Source: Georgenia faecalis (GTDB lineage: Bacteria; Actinomycetota; Actinomycetes; Actinomycetales; Actinomycetaceae). From it: a DNA stretch of 64,000 nucleotides. The stretch's first letter is position 1. Each line of letters opens with the position of its first letter. Location of the stretch: NCBI RefSeq assembly GCF_003710105.1, contig NZ_CP033325.1:1550001-1614000 (forward strand). Direction: 5' to 3'. Positions 49,843 through 58,658 of this stretch are shown one piece after another. A program made the translations under genes and the position numbers. The notes beneath the pieces were generated by a model. The model saw only the letters and a list, made by a program, of their open reading frames with translations, had not been told where the DNA came from and did no database searches.

Positions 49843-50474
49843 TCGCCGAGGACGACGCGCTGCTGCGCGCCGGCATGACCCTGCTGCTGGAGAGCGAGGG
49901 CTTCGAGGTGGTCGCCGCGGTCGACAACGCCGACGACCTCTACCAGGCGTTCACGACGACGGAGGCCGACGGCGCCGTCCTCGACGTCCGCATGCCGCCG
50001 ACGTTCACCAGCGAGGGGCTGCAGGCCGCGCTCCGGCTGCGCGCGGACCGGCCCGGGTTCCCCGTCCTCGTCCTGTCCGCGTACGTCGAGGACCGGTACG
50101 CGAGCCGGCTGCTCGCCGGCGGGTCCGAGGGGGTCGGCTACCTGCTCAAGGAGCGGGTGGGCGACGTCGGGCAGTTCGTCGACACCCTCCGCAAGGTGAT
50201 CGGCGGGGGCACCGTCATGGACTCCGAGGTGATCTCGCAGCTGTTCAGCCGACGCGGCATCGACGACCCCATCCGCTCGCTCACGCCCCGCGAGCGCGAG
50301 GTGCTCGGCCTCGTCGCCCAGGGCATGGACAACGCCGGCATCGCCGCGGCGATCGTCGTGTCCGAGGCGGCCGTGAGCAAGCACATCGGCAACATCTTCG
50401 CCAAGCTCGGGCTCGCGTCCTCCGACAGTGGGCACCGGCGCGTGCTGGCGACGCTGGCGTACCTGCGCTCCTGA
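49830..50474 (+). CDS. Response regulator, NarL/FixJ (LuxR) family
   Basis: A 214-residue regulator: receiver domain residues 1-120 (acidic pair in LIAEDDALLR, phospho-acceptor Asp52 in AVLDVRMPP, Lys in YLLKERVGD) and LuxR helix-turn-helix at about 150-200 (SLTPREREVLGLVAQGMDNAGIAAAIVVSEAAVSKHIGNIFAKLGL). It is coupled to the sensor kinase (13-base overlap) and followed by a GC-rich hairpin. Together they should control the divergent ABC exporter. Confidence 0.95.
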   Translation: MRILIAEDDALLRAGMTLLLESEGFEVVAAVDNADDLYQAFTTTEADGAVLDVRMPPTFTSEGLQAALRLRADRPGFPVLVLSAYVEDRYASRLLAGGSEGVGYLLKERVGDVGQFVDTLRKVIGGGTVMDSEVISQLFSRRGIDDPIRSLTPREREVLGLVAQGMDNAGIAAAIVVSEAAVSKHIGNIFAKLGLASSDSGHRRVLATLAYLRS

Positions 50475-50478
50475 GCGC

Positions 50479-50501
50479 GCGCCGGCCGGGGGCGCCGGCG
50501 C
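50479..50501 (+). terminator. Candidate terminator after the response regulator
   Basis: A perfect 8-base stem (GCGCCGGC / GCCGGCGC) with a 7-base loop starts five bases beyond the stop codon. No T run follows. Repeat family 1 copy c begins 13 bases further on. Confidence 0.5.
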
Positions 50502-50513
50502 CTCGCCCCCACA

Positions 50514-50556
50514 GCGTGCTGGGAATGGTCCATCAGCGGGTCCATATCCAGCACGC
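50514..50556 (+). repeat. Dispersed palindromic repeat, family 1, copy c (best palindrome)
   Basis: A 43-base element with perfect 9-base arms GCGTGCTGG (50514-50522) and CCAGCACGC (50548-50556), and inner block GAATGGTCCATCAGCGGGTCC. Copies a and b at 25811 and 37173 match it at most positions. It follows the response-regulator terminator. Confidence 0.8.
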
Positions 50557-50693
50557 TCACGGCTAGTCACCGGGAGCGGCGCCGAGGGAGCCACGGTGCC
50601 GCTGCGCGGTCACCCGGCGAGCTCCTCTTTAGTGCTCCGGAAGGCCCACCGGGCCCGGCGACAGGCGCTAGCGTCGGCGGCGGAGGTGGCGGG

Positions 50694-50993
50694 ATGCTCA
50701 TAGTCGGGATCGTCCTCGTGCTGGTGGCGGCCGCGCTCATCACGCGCTCGGCGCTCGCGATATCGCGCGCGAACTGGACGCGCCTTCCGGCATGGACGAA
50801 CCCGGTCCACGAGCCGCGCGGTGCACGCGCGCTCCGGGCAGCCGGCGCCGGCCTCGCCGTCCTCGGTGGAACGCTCGCGGGGCGCACCATCGGCTACTGG
50901 TCGGTCCTGCTCATTCTGGCCGCGTTCCTCGGTCTAGCCGTCGTGCACGTCACTCACAACAGGCGCGTGGCCGGGGCACCGCCCCAGGAATGA
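50694..50993 (+). CDS. Small membrane protein
   Basis: A 99-residue protein with an N-terminal helix (LIVGIVLVLVAAALITRSALAI) and a C-terminal pair (AAGAGLAVLGGTLAGRTIG and WSVLLILAAFLGLAVVHV), ending in a polar tail. No family is recognised. The start is supported by the position of the hydrophobic N-terminus and the GGAGGTGG sequence just ahead. It is convergent with the SDR-like gene that follows. Confidence 0.65.
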   Translation: MLIVGIVLVLVAAALITRSALAISRANWTRLPAWTNPVHEPRGARALRAAGAGLAVLGGTLAGRTIGYWSVLLILAAFLGLAVVHVTHNRRVAGAPPQE

Positions 50994-51063
50994 CCGCCCG
51001 TCCCTCGACGACCGCGGGGAGGTGCCCCGGACTGGGTGTCCGACACCAGGGGTGTCCCGCCCC

Positions 51064-51714
51064 TCACGGGACGTTCGCCACCACCGCACGAGCGATCTGC
51101 GTCGAGCCCTGGGTGAGCTCGAGGATCCTTCTGCGGATCCTCGGCTCGTGGATCAGCTCTGCCAGCGTGACCGCCACGTCCTCGCGGGAGATCTCGTCGT
51201 GGGGCTGCGCCGGGCTCAGCGATATCGTCCCGATCCCGGGGCGGTCGACGAGCAGGGACGGGCGGAGGATCAGCCAGTCGAGGTCGCTCATGCTCACCGT
51301 GACGTCCACCAGCTTCTTCACGGCGAAGTAGAACTCCACGTCGTCACCGAGGCGCTGTCCGCGCCCCGCTTCGGGAAGTACGGAGACGAGGAGGAAGCGG
51401 TCCACGCCAGCGAGGGGTGCTGCGTCCAGGGCGATGAGTACTCCCTCGCCGTCGATGGCGGCTGTGGCCTCCCTCGCACCGCCGTTCGAACCAGCGGTGT
51501 ACACGACCACGTCCGCCCCGGCGAGCATGGGCGCCAGCGAGTCGGCGGTGAGGTCCGCGAGCTCAGCGACGTGCGCCGTGATCCCACGGGCGACGAGCGC
51601 AGCCCTCTGCTCGTCACGACGGACGAGCCCGGCGACGTCGTCGCCCCGGTCGATGAGGTGCGCCGCCAGTAGCCCACCCACGCGCCCACTCACGCCGATG
51701 ATGAAGATCTTCAT
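51064..51714 (-). CDS. NAD(P)H-binding atypical SDR protein
   Basis: A 216-residue atypical SDR (NAD(P)H-binding, NmrA-like). The coenzyme turn is FIIGVSGRVGGLLAAHLIDRG (G-x-x-G-x-x-G), followed by ADVVVYTAGSNGG, VDRFLLVSVLPEAGRG and a short C-terminal half with LDWLILRPSLLVDRPG and EISREDVAVTLAELIHEP. Members are often stress-related reductases or sensors of redox state; substrate unknown. It is leftward and follows the LAL regulator gene by about 160 bases. Confidence 0.87.
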   Translation of the reverse strand: MKIFIIGVSGRVGGLLAAHLIDRGDDVAGLVRRDEQRAALVARGITAHVAELADLTADSLAPMLAGADVVVYTAGSNGGAREATAAIDGEGVLIALDAAPLAGVDRFLLVSVLPEAGRGQRLGDDVEFYFAVKKLVDVTVSMSDLDWLILRPSLLVDRPGIGTISLSPAQPHDEISREDVAVTLAELIHEPRIRRRILELTQGSTQIARAVVANVP

Positions 51715-51871
51715 CGGTGGGCTCGAGGCCGCACTGACGGGCCGGTCGGCCGGTCGCCGATGGAGGGGATGCGGCTGGGGAAGGGGTGCATCGTGCCAGC
51801 CTCGCCGTCGCGGCCCGGCCTTCGCGTCGGTAGAAGCCACCGATCTTCGGCCAGCGCCGCAGCCGTCCGGG

Positions 51872-54622
51872 TCAGGGAAGGTGGAGCTCTCTGAGCTCAC
51901 GGCGCGACGTGATGCCCAGCTTGCGGAAGATGTTGCGCAAATGGGCCTCGATGGTTCGCGGGCTGAGGAACAGCTGCGCGCCGACCTCACGAGAGGTTGC
52001 TCCGGTGGCCACGAGCCGCGCGACGTGCAGCTCCTGGGTCGTGAGCTCGTCGGTCGGCCGGGTGGTTCGTGCGCGGGGGTGCTCGCCGGTCGCGCGGAGC
52101 TCGCGTGCGGCGCGGGCGGCAAACGCGGTGGCGCCCATGTCGGTGAGGAGCTCGTGGGCCGTGCGGAGCTGTTCTCGGGCGTCACGGCGGCGGCCCTCAC
52201 GGCGTAGCCACTCGCCGTAGACGAGATGAGTGCGGGCGAGGTAGCCGCCCATCCGGCTGCCACCGAGCTGCTCGATCGCCTCGCGGTACTGGTCCTCGGC
52301 TCGGGCGCCCATGCTCGTGAGCCCCCGCGATCGGGCCGCCATTCCCAGCGCCCACGGCGTCCCGCTGGCACCAGCCCGGGCGCAGAGGAGTTCCGTCGCC
52401 TCGGCGGCGTGTTCCGGCCGGCCGGCGCGCGCCGCCGACTCGATGAGCTCCGTGTGGGCCAGGCTGCTGAGCGACAGCTCGTCGGACCTCAGCGCCCGTG
52501 CTGCAGCCTCGTGCGCGGCCGAGTAGCTTCCCAGCCCGTTGTGCAGCACCGCCATGGCGTACTGGGCCAAGGAGGCCTCCGTCCCTCCCTCGGGGTGGGC
52601 GACGTCGTGCTCGGTGCTGGCGTTGAGCGCCGTGGTCTCGGCCTGGGCGCCACGCCAGGCACCCAGGATGATGTGGGCGTGGCGCAGCTGTACGCCGCCG
52701 GTGGCCCGGGTGATTGCCGTCGCCTCCGTGGCGAGCTCGTCGGCTCGGGCGAGCTCGCCCATGAGGACCGACGTGATGGACAAGAAGCGCAGCGCGTCGG
52801 GGAGCGCCGTCAGCGCACCGGTCTCGCGCGCCACCTGGACCGTGCGGCTGGCCAGGGTGTGGAGCAGCTCGTCGTCGAAGATGGCCACCGCGTTGCGGCC
52901 CGCCAGTCGCAGCCAGCGGTCGCTGTGACGGTCGCGCTCGGGACCCGTGAGCGGGCGGTCGCGAAACGCCTCGAGGGCGTGGCGCAGCCCCGGCGCTCCC
53001 GCCTCGTAGCCCCTCGTCAGAGTCTGCACGAGGCCATCGAGCAACAGGTCTGGAGGCTGCGCTGGCCCGGGCGGTGCCGGGGCGGCCCGAGCGGCCTCGG
53101 CGACCTCCAGCACGCCACAGGTGGGGTCACCGGTGACGAGCGCCGCGTCGAGCGCGTGCAGGTAGGTCTCCCGGGCGAGGGCCGGATCGAGCGGGGTGAG
53201 GGTCCTGGCCGCGTCCAGCAGCATCCCCGGCACCTCGCTGCCCCGGTTCTGGTAGAACGCGATCTGGGCGCGGAGCAGGTCGCGGCGGGCGCGGGGCAGG
53301 GCGTCCAACGGCCCGGCATCCGCGAGCGCCAGCAGCTCGAGGGCGGCCCCGGTCGCACCGGCCTCGTACTTGGCGTGAGCGCCCTCCAGCGCCCGCCTCG
53401 CGCGAGCGGCAGGCTCGGGAGACAGCTCGGCTGCGCGCTGCAGGAACGCCGCCGCAGCGGCCACACCCCCGCGGGCGCGCGCCCGTCCGGCCGAGCGCTC
53501 CAACCCCTCGGCGGCTTCTTCGTCGGCTCCGAGCACGGCCTGCGCGCGGTGCCAGGCCCGGCGGTCCGGGTCGGCCCGTGGATCGGTCGCCTCAGCGAGC
53601 GCGGCATGGGCGCGGCGCCGGTCCGGCGGCGTGGCGGCCTGGTACACCGCAGACCGCACCAGGGGGTGGCGGAACCGTACCCGGACGCCGATCTCCAGGA
53701 GCCCGGCGACCTCCGCGGGCGTCGCCACCTGGCGGGCGAGGCCCAGGTGCGCGGCCGCGCGCCACAGCATCGCAGCGTCGCCTGTCGGCTCGGACGCGGC
53801 GACCAGCAGCAGCAGCTGGGTCTCGGGGGGCAGGCTGGCCGAACGGCGTCCGAAGCTCTCTTCTATCCGGCGCGGGACGCTGAGCGCCCCGGGCACCTCG
53901 AACCCACCCGCGAACTGTCCCGACCGCATGTGGCGGGGCAGCTCCAGCAGCGCCAGGGGGTTGCCGCCCGCTTCGGCGAGAATCCGTTCGCGCACCCCCT
54001 CGTCCAGCGGTATGCGCACGGCAGCACGGAGCAGGGCACGGGCATCGGGCGCGCGGAGCCCGTCCAGACGTAGCTCAGGCAATCCGGCGAACGGAGCGCG
54101 GTCACCGTCGGCCGCATCACCGTCGGCCGCATCGCGCAGCCCGAACACCAGCGCCAGCCTCTCGGCCCCCACCCGGCGGGCCACGAAGGCGAGGACCTGC
54201 GCCGACGCCTCGTCCAGCCAGTGGGCGTCGTCGACCAGGCACAGCAAAGGCCCCTCCTCGGCGGCCTCGGCCATGAGGTTGAGGGTGGCCAGCCCGACCA
54301 GGAACCGGTCCGGCGTCGCGCCGTCGTGGAGCCCGAACGCCACGCCGAGGGCGGCCTGCTGAGGCTCGGGCAGCGCGCCGGCGCGGTCCAGCAGGGGGGC
54401 GCACAGCTGGTGCAGCCCGGCGAACGCGAAGTGCGTCTCGGACTCGACGCCCACCGAGGACTCCACCCGGAAGGCCGAGGCCAGCGCCGCCTGGCGTGCG
54501 TGCTCCAGCACGGCGGTCTTGCCGATACCGGCTTCCCCGCGCACCACGAGGGAGCCGCTGCGCCCGGACCGGGCCAGGGAGAGGAACTTCTCGACCGTCT
54601 CGCGCTCTGCGCGCCGGCCCAC
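51872..54622 (-). CDS. Large ATP-binding LuxR-family (LAL) regulator
   Basis: A 916-residue LAL-type activator. An AAA/NACHT-like ATPase comes first, with Walker A VRGEAGIGKTAVLEHA at about 28-43 and Walker B LLCLVDDAHWLDEAS; a helical TPR-like middle follows (about 330-830); the LuxR DNA-binding domain is at the very C-terminus (TTQELHVARLVATGATSREVGAQLFLSPRTIEAHLRNIFRKLGI). LAL proteins often act as pathway-specific activators, but no biosynthetic cluster is adjacent. The GTG start at 54622 is set by an in-frame TGA nine codons upstream; translation could not begin earlier. It is divergent from the Ser/Thr kinase gene. Confidence 0.93.
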   Translation of the reverse strand: MGRRAERETVEKFLSLARSGRSGSLVVRGEAGIGKTAVLEHARQAALASAFRVESSVGVESETHFAFAGLHQLCAPLLDRAGALPEPQQAALGVAFGLHDGATPDRFLVGLATLNLMAEAAEEGPLLCLVDDAHWLDEASAQVLAFVARRVGAERLALVFGLRDAADGDAADGDRAPFAGLPELRLDGLRAPDARALLRAAVRIPLDEGVRERILAEAGGNPLALLELPRHMRSGQFAGGFEVPGALSVPRRIEESFGRRSASLPPETQLLLLVAASEPTGDAAMLWRAAAHLGLARQVATPAEVAGLLEIGVRVRFRHPLVRSAVYQAATPPDRRRAHAALAEATDPRADPDRRAWHRAQAVLGADEEAAEGLERSAGRARARGGVAAAAAFLQRAAELSPEPAARARRALEGAHAKYEAGATGAALELLALADAGPLDALPRARRDLLRAQIAFYQNRGSEVPGMLLDAARTLTPLDPALARETYLHALDAALVTGDPTCGVLEVAEAARAAPAPPGPAQPPDLLLDGLVQTLTRGYEAGAPGLRHALEAFRDRPLTGPERDRHSDRWLRLAGRNAVAIFDDELLHTLASRTVQVARETGALTALPDALRFLSITSVLMGELARADELATEATAITRATGGVQLRHAHIILGAWRGAQAETTALNASTEHDVAHPEGGTEASLAQYAMAVLHNGLGSYSAAHEAAARALRSDELSLSSLAHTELIESAARAGRPEHAAEATELLCARAGASGTPWALGMAARSRGLTSMGARAEDQYREAIEQLGGSRMGGYLARTHLVYGEWLRREGRRRDAREQLRTAHELLTDMGATAFAARAARELRATGEHPRARTTRPTDELTTQELHVARLVATGATSREVGAQLFLSPRTIEAHLRNIFRKLGITSRRELRELHLP

Positions 54623-54852
54623 GAGATCCGCCAGGTCGTGCTCCCGTCAACGCTCCCGAGTAGGTAGCCGCCACCGTAGCCGTCCCTGACGTCCCGCGGG
54701 CGGGCTCGGGGGCAGTGAAGGTCTACGTGGTTGTCACCGACGCGAAGGCGCGAGGGCCGGTGCGAGCCTGACGAGGTCGCCCGGAGGGATGAGCCCTCCG
54801 ACGGCGGACCATCCCCGGTGCGTGCCGACCATCGACGAGGCAAGGAGAAGTC

Positions 54853-55800
54853 ATGAGCACCGATCGCGTGCTTGGCGGACGCTACGAGCTCCACGACATC
54901 CTGGGTCATGGCGGCATGGCCGTCGTCCATCTCAGCCGCGACCTCCACCTCGATCGGTGGGTCGCGGTCAAGGTGCTCCGCAGCGATCTGGTCCGCGACC
55001 CGCTCTCCCGATCGAGGTTCCGGGGGGAAGCGCAGGCGGTCGCCCGGCTCAACCACCCCGGCATCGTCTCCCTCCACGACGCCGGGCACGCGCACGTCGA
55101 CGGCGGCGCGGCGGACGAGCCGAGCGTCCCGTTCATCGTCATGGAGTACGTCGCGGGCCAGTCGCTGCGGGCCCGCCTCGCCGAGGGCCCGCTCGGCCTG
55201 GAGGAGGCGATCCGGTACCAGTCCGGCGTCCTGTCAGCGCTCGAGTTCAGCCACCGCGCCGGCGTCGTCCACCGCGACATCAAGCCCGCCAACATCATGG
55301 TCACGCCCGGCGGGACGATCAAGATCGTGGACTTCGGGATCGCGCTCGTCCGTGACGATCCCTCCACCACGGAACCCCACACCCACACGATCCTCGGCAC
55401 CGCCCAGTACCTCTCTCCGGAACAGGTGCGCGGCGAGCGCGTCGACGCCCGCAGCGACCTGTACTCCGCCGGCTGCCTGTTCTACGAGCTGCTGACCGGA
55501 CGGCCGCCCTTCATCGGTGGCGACCCCGTCGCCGTGGCCTACCGGCACGTGCACCAGGACCCCGTACCCGCCAGGGCCTACCGCCCCGAGGTCACTCCGG
55601 CGCTCGACACGGTGCTCCTGACCGCGCTCGCCAAGGACCGGACCGACCGGTTCCGCAGTGCTAGCGCGTTCAGGGAAGCGCTCCAGTCGGCGGCGAAGGG
55701 CATCGACCGTGCGGGCGACGACGGCGCGGCGGACGACGTCGTCGCGCTCCGCCGGCGCTGGCACAGCGCCAGAACCCGCCTGGCCCGCTCCATCGCCTGA
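54853..55800 (+). CDS. Soluble serine/threonine protein kinase
   Basis: A 315-residue Hanks-type kinase. Key residues are intact: glycine loop LGHGGMAVVH, Lys40 in VAVKVL, catalytic loop HRDIKPAN (Asp142), DFG at 160-162 and the APE-like SPEQV. Unlike PknB it has no membrane helix or PASTA repeats, so it is cytosolic. It is followed by a short gene for a small multidrug export family protein (54 bases apart) and is divergent from the LAL regulator; these may form one regulated unit (inference). A strong AAGGAG ribosome-binding site is present. Confidence 0.93.
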   Translation: MSTDRVLGGRYELHDILGHGGMAVVHLSRDLHLDRWVAVKVLRSDLVRDPLSRSRFRGEAQAVARLNHPGIVSLHDAGHAHVDGGAADEPSVPFIVMEYVAGQSLRARLAEGPLGLEEAIRYQSGVLSALEFSHRAGVVHRDIKPANIMVTPGGTIKIVDFGIALVRDDPSTTEPHTHTILGTAQYLSPEQVRGERVDARSDLYSAGCLFYELLTGRPPFIGGDPVAVAYRHVHQDPVPARAYRPEVTPALDTVLLTALAKDRTDRFRSASAFREALQSAAKGIDRAGDDGAADDVVALRRRWHSARTRLARSIA

Positions 55801-55854
55801 CCCACCGCGCCTCGAAAGTGACGCACCCATACCCCAGGAGAGGAAAGGTCCGAC

Positions 55855-56430
55855 ATGAGCCCGATCCAGCAACTCATCAGCAACTTCCAGGAGCTCGTGG
55901 CCCAGGTGCCCGAGATCGTCCAGCCCCTCATCATCCTGCTCGCGGGAGCGGTCCCGTTCGTCGACGGCGAGGGAGCGGCCATCATCGGCATCATCGGTGG
56001 TGTCCATCCCGTCGTGGCAGCCGTCGCCGCTGCCGCCGGGAACTTCCTGTGCGTGCTGCTCGTCGTCGCCGTCACCTCGCGCGCCAGGACCGCCGTCATC
56101 GATCGGCGACCCACCCCGGTCGGCGCGAGCGTCGGCATGGGAGCGCGGGCGGGCGTGGGCGCGCAGGCACTTCCGGGGATGGCGCCCGCGAAGCCGGAGT
56201 CGAAGGGGCGTGAGCGCTTCAACAGGTGGCTCGTCCGGTTCGGCGTCCCGGGCGCGAGCATCCTCGGCCCGCTCGCCATCCCGTCGCAGATCACGTCGGC
56301 GATCCTCATCGGCGGCGGAACTCCGCGCCGGTGGGTCCTGCTGTGGCAGGCCGTCTCCATCGCGCTCTGGACGACCGTCGGCGCTGTCTCCGTGTGGGCC
56401 GCGCTCACCTACGTCGTCGAGGTGTCGTAG
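55855..56430 (+). CDS. Small multi-drug export family membrane protein
   Basis: A 191-residue membrane protein matching the small multidrug export family (PF06695, DedA-like in shape): helices at IVQPLIILLAGAVPFVDGEGAAIIGIIGG, VVAAVAAAAGNFLCVLLVVAV, then a loop with KGRERFNRWLVRFGVPGASILGPLAIPSQITSAILIGGGTPRRWVLLWQAV, which holds the family's G-x-P-x-x-x-P-x-Q-x-T motif. The name reflects old annotation; transport of drugs is not proven for the family. GGAGAGGAAAGG precedes the ATG. It follows the Ser/Thr kinase gene. Confidence 0.82.
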   Translation: MSPIQQLISNFQELVAQVPEIVQPLIILLAGAVPFVDGEGAAIIGIIGGVHPVVAAVAAAAGNFLCVLLVVAVTSRARTAVIDRRPTPVGASVGMGARAGVGAQALPGMAPAKPESKGRERFNRWLVRFGVPGASILGPLAIPSQITSAILIGGGTPRRWVLLWQAVSIALWTTVGAVSVWAALTYVVEVS

Positions 56431-56533
56431 GCGGCGAGAGTGAGCACCGCAGATCCCCCTTCGGCTACCCGGGCCGGCCGCCCGGACCGGCCCGGACCGG
56501 CTCGGGCCGGCCCGGGCAGCCCGGCGGTCGGCG

Positions 56534-56929
56534 CTAGGCGACGGCGGTTCCCTCGAGCTCGACCATCAGGCCGGGGAGCGCGAGCCGGGTCACCCCGAGC
56601 ATCGTCGTGGTCGGCGCCACGCCGGCCGCCCCCAGCCGCGACGCCAGGACGCCGTAGTGCGGGAGCAGGGCGTCGACGTCGGCGGTGTAGACGGTCAGCC
56701 GGACGAGGTGGGCGAGGGACATGCCGGCCGCGTCGAGCACGGCCTCGAGGTTGTCGGTGCTCACCGCCAGCTGGGCGGCCATGTCGCCGTCGTGCAGGGG
56801 GTGCCCGTCGGCGTCCGTGGCCGTCTGCCCGGACAGGTACAGCGTCCGGGTGTGCCCGGAAACGACCTCACCCTGATGGAAGCCCGTCGCGACCGACCAG
56901 GTGACGGGATTGACTGCTACGCGTTCCAT
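56534..56929 (-). CDS. RidA family protein (second copy)
   Basis: A 131-residue RidA-type protein: TRTLYLSGQTATDADGHPLHDGDMAAQLAVSTDNLEAVLDAAGMSLAHLVRLTVYTADVD, then a C-terminal ALPGLMVELEGTAVA. The last motif (L-P-G-L-M-V-E-L-E) lacks the canonical Arg, as in the RidA protein at 310-711. It is divergent from the WYL regulator at 57058; the gap holds a palindrome (57021-57035) that the regulator probably binds, so the RidA gene is the likely target. Confidence 0.88.
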   Translation of the reverse strand: MERVAVNPVTWSVATGFHQGEVVSGHTRTLYLSGQTATDADGHPLHDGDMAAQLAVSTDNLEAVLDAAGMSLAHLVRLTVYTADVDALLPHYGVLASRLGAAGVAPTTTMLGVTRLALPGLMVELEGTAVA

Positions 56930-57020
56930 GATCCGCTCCTTCTCGTTGTGGCGCGACGCCCCGTCGGCCCGGATGGCCGCAAGCGTCCGACGTCGTCCGC
57001 ACGAGCCTCCCCACGATTCA

Positions 57021-57035
57021 CGACACCTCCTGTCG
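57021..57035. promoter_or_regulatory. WYL-regulator operator (copy 1)
   Basis: CGACACCTCCTGTCG, a perfect 5-base inverted repeat (CGACA / TGTCG) with a 5-base centre, lies 22 bases upstream of the WYL regulator start and 91 bases upstream of the RidA start. The same arrangement, GGACACATCCTGTCC, is found at 63890-63904 next to the other WYL regulator. Confidence 0.65.
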
Positions 57036-57057
57036 GGTATCTGCGTAGCGTGGGTCC

Positions 57058-58047
57058 ATGCGCGCCGACCGGCTCGTCTCGCTCGTCCTCCTGCTGCGCC
57101 AGCGCGGGCGGATGACGGCGGAGACGCTCGCCCGCGAGCTGGAGGTCTCCACCCGCACGGTGCTGCGCGACATCGAGGCGCTGTCCGCGGCCGGTGTCCC
57201 GGTCTACGCCGAGCGCGGCCGGTACGGGGGATTCGAGCTGCTGCCCGGGTTCCGGACCGAGCTCACGGGCCTCAACCACGAGGAGGCCCTGGCCCTGCTC
57301 ACCGCCGGCGCGGGGCGCGGGGAGCAGGTGTTCGGCCTCCGCTCGGCGCTCGCCTCGGCCATGCGCAAGGTGGTGGACGCGCTGCCGGAGGGGGACCGGG
57401 CGGCCGCCAGCGACGCCACGCAGCGGTTCCTCGTGGAGCCGGAGACCGACCTGCTCTCCCGCCGGCGGGAGAGCGACGACGTGCCGGCCGCGACGATGAG
57501 CGAGGTCCGACGGGCGGTGCTCGCCGGGCACAAGCTGCGCATCCGGTACGCCGCGGCGGGCCAGGCGCCCCGCTGGCGCACGGTCGACCCGGTCGGCCTG
57601 GTCACCGTCCGCGACCGGGTGTACCTGCTGGCGACGAAGGACGACGAGGACCGCACCTACCGGCTGTCCCGGGTGTCCGCGGCGGAGGCGCTGCCCGAAC
57701 CGGCGGAGCGCCCGGAGCAGGTCGACCTCGACCGGGCCTGGCGGGAGCGCGCGGCCCGGTTCCTCGCCGACGGCCACCTCACCGTCCAGGTCCGGGTGGA
57801 CCCCGCCCGCCGCGACGCCCTGCGGGGGGCCGCGCTCGCCGTCCGGGCCGAGGAGCCCGACGCCGGCGCCGATGCCGACGGCTGGCTGCGGCTGGAGGTG
57901 ACGTACCAGGACTCCTGGCACGCCGAGTGGGCGCTGTGGCAGCTCGGCGCACACGCCGAGGCGCTCGCCCCGCCGTCCGTCCGCGCCGCGCTGCGGTCCC
58001 GGGCGGCGGCGGTCGTCGCCCGCTACGACGGGCCGCCGGGCCCGTGA
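57058..58047 (+). CDS. YafY/WYL family transcriptional regulator (copy 1)
   Basis: A 329-residue regulator with a DeoR/HTH_11-type winged helix at residues 1-60 (DRLVSLVLLLRQRGRMTAETLARELEVSTRTVLRDIEALSAAGVPVYAERGRYGGFELL) and a WYL domain at about 140-215 (RRAVLAGHKLRIRYAAAG, RTVDPVGLVTVRDRVYLLA, RTYRLSRVSAAE) followed by the WCX extension. These bind nucleotides or other ligands and often act on a divergent gene. A TAGCGT -10 ends six bases before the ATG, so the message is probably leaderless. Confidence 0.93.
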   Translation: MRADRLVSLVLLLRQRGRMTAETLARELEVSTRTVLRDIEALSAAGVPVYAERGRYGGFELLPGFRTELTGLNHEEALALLTAGAGRGEQVFGLRSALASAMRKVVDALPEGDRAAASDATQRFLVEPETDLLSRRRESDDVPAATMSEVRRAVLAGHKLRIRYAAAGQAPRWRTVDPVGLVTVRDRVYLLATKDDEDRTYRLSRVSAAEALPEPAERPEQVDLDRAWRERAARFLADGHLTVQVRVDPARRDALRGAALAVRAEEPDAGADADGWLRLEVTYQDSWHAEWALWQLGAHAEALAPPSVRAALRSRAAAVVARYDGPPGP

Positions 58048-58086
58048 CATCGCGCAGCGGCGGCCGTCCGGCGTCGTCGTCCGCGG

Positions 58087-58584
58087 TCAGGACAGCAGGG
58101 GGACGCGCAGCTGCCAGCCCACCTCGATGTGGTCCGGGTCCTCGATGAGACCGGGGTTGGCGGCCACGATGGCGGCCACCGACGACGGTCCGTGGTCGCC
58201 GTCGCGGGCGATCCGCGAGAGCGTGTCGCCGCGCTCGACGTCGTGGAGGACGAAGCCCTGCATGCCCGGGACGAGGACAACCGGCACCCGGTTGGTGCTG
58301 ATGCCCGGCGACTCGCCGTCCGGCAGGGCCGGGTTGTCGCCGTACACGACCAGGGTCGCCGGCATGGGCCGGCTGATCGCGGCGTCGAGCGTGACCTCGC
58401 CGCTGAACTCGGCGAAGACCCCCATCGACCCGCCCTGGAACGACCCCTCCTGCAGGCGGGTCCCGCGCTCGTCCTCGAGGTGCCAGGCCACCGTTCCCTC
58501 GAAGGCGGTGCTGAGACCGGTCACCGTGAAGTGCCGACCCAGAAGATCACCCTCCACCGGGTGACGGACGTCGACCTCGCGCAT
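58087..58584 (-). CDS. Gmad2 immunoglobulin-like and LysM domain protein
   Basis: A 165-residue protein without a signal peptide. It has a Gmad2-like beta-sandwich (about residues 8-105: HPVEGDLLGRHFTVTGLSTAFEGTVAWHL, GGSMGVFAEFSGEVTLD, PATLVVYGDNPAL) and a C-terminal LysM-like motif (about 115-160: HDVERGDTLSRIARDGDHGPSSVAAIVAANPGLIEDPDHIEVGWQLRVP). The lack of a signal suggests a cytosolic role or a start that misses one; no better start is seen upstream. It lies downstream of arsC in the same direction with a 74-base gap; the connection is probably accidental. Confidence 0.85.
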   Translation of the reverse strand: MREVDVRHPVEGDLLGRHFTVTGLSTAFEGTVAWHLEDERGTRLQEGSFQGGSMGVFAEFSGEVTLDAAISRPMPATLVVYGDNPALPDGESPGISTNRVPVVLVPGMQGFVLHDVERGDTLSRIARDGDHGPSSVAAIVAANPGLIEDPDHIEVGWQLRVPLLS

Positions 58585-58658
58585 CGTTCCTCCTCGTGTC
58601 GGGGTGCTGAGGACAGGAGGTCTAGCAGGAACGACGTCGCCGGCGTGGCGGAATGGGC

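Noticed and set aside
51872-54622. LAL regulator, Ser/Thr kinase and small multidrug export protein as a biosynthetic or defence cluster
   Set aside because: No biosynthetic, nuclease or phage-defence genes accompany them; the grouping looks like unrelated neighbours.
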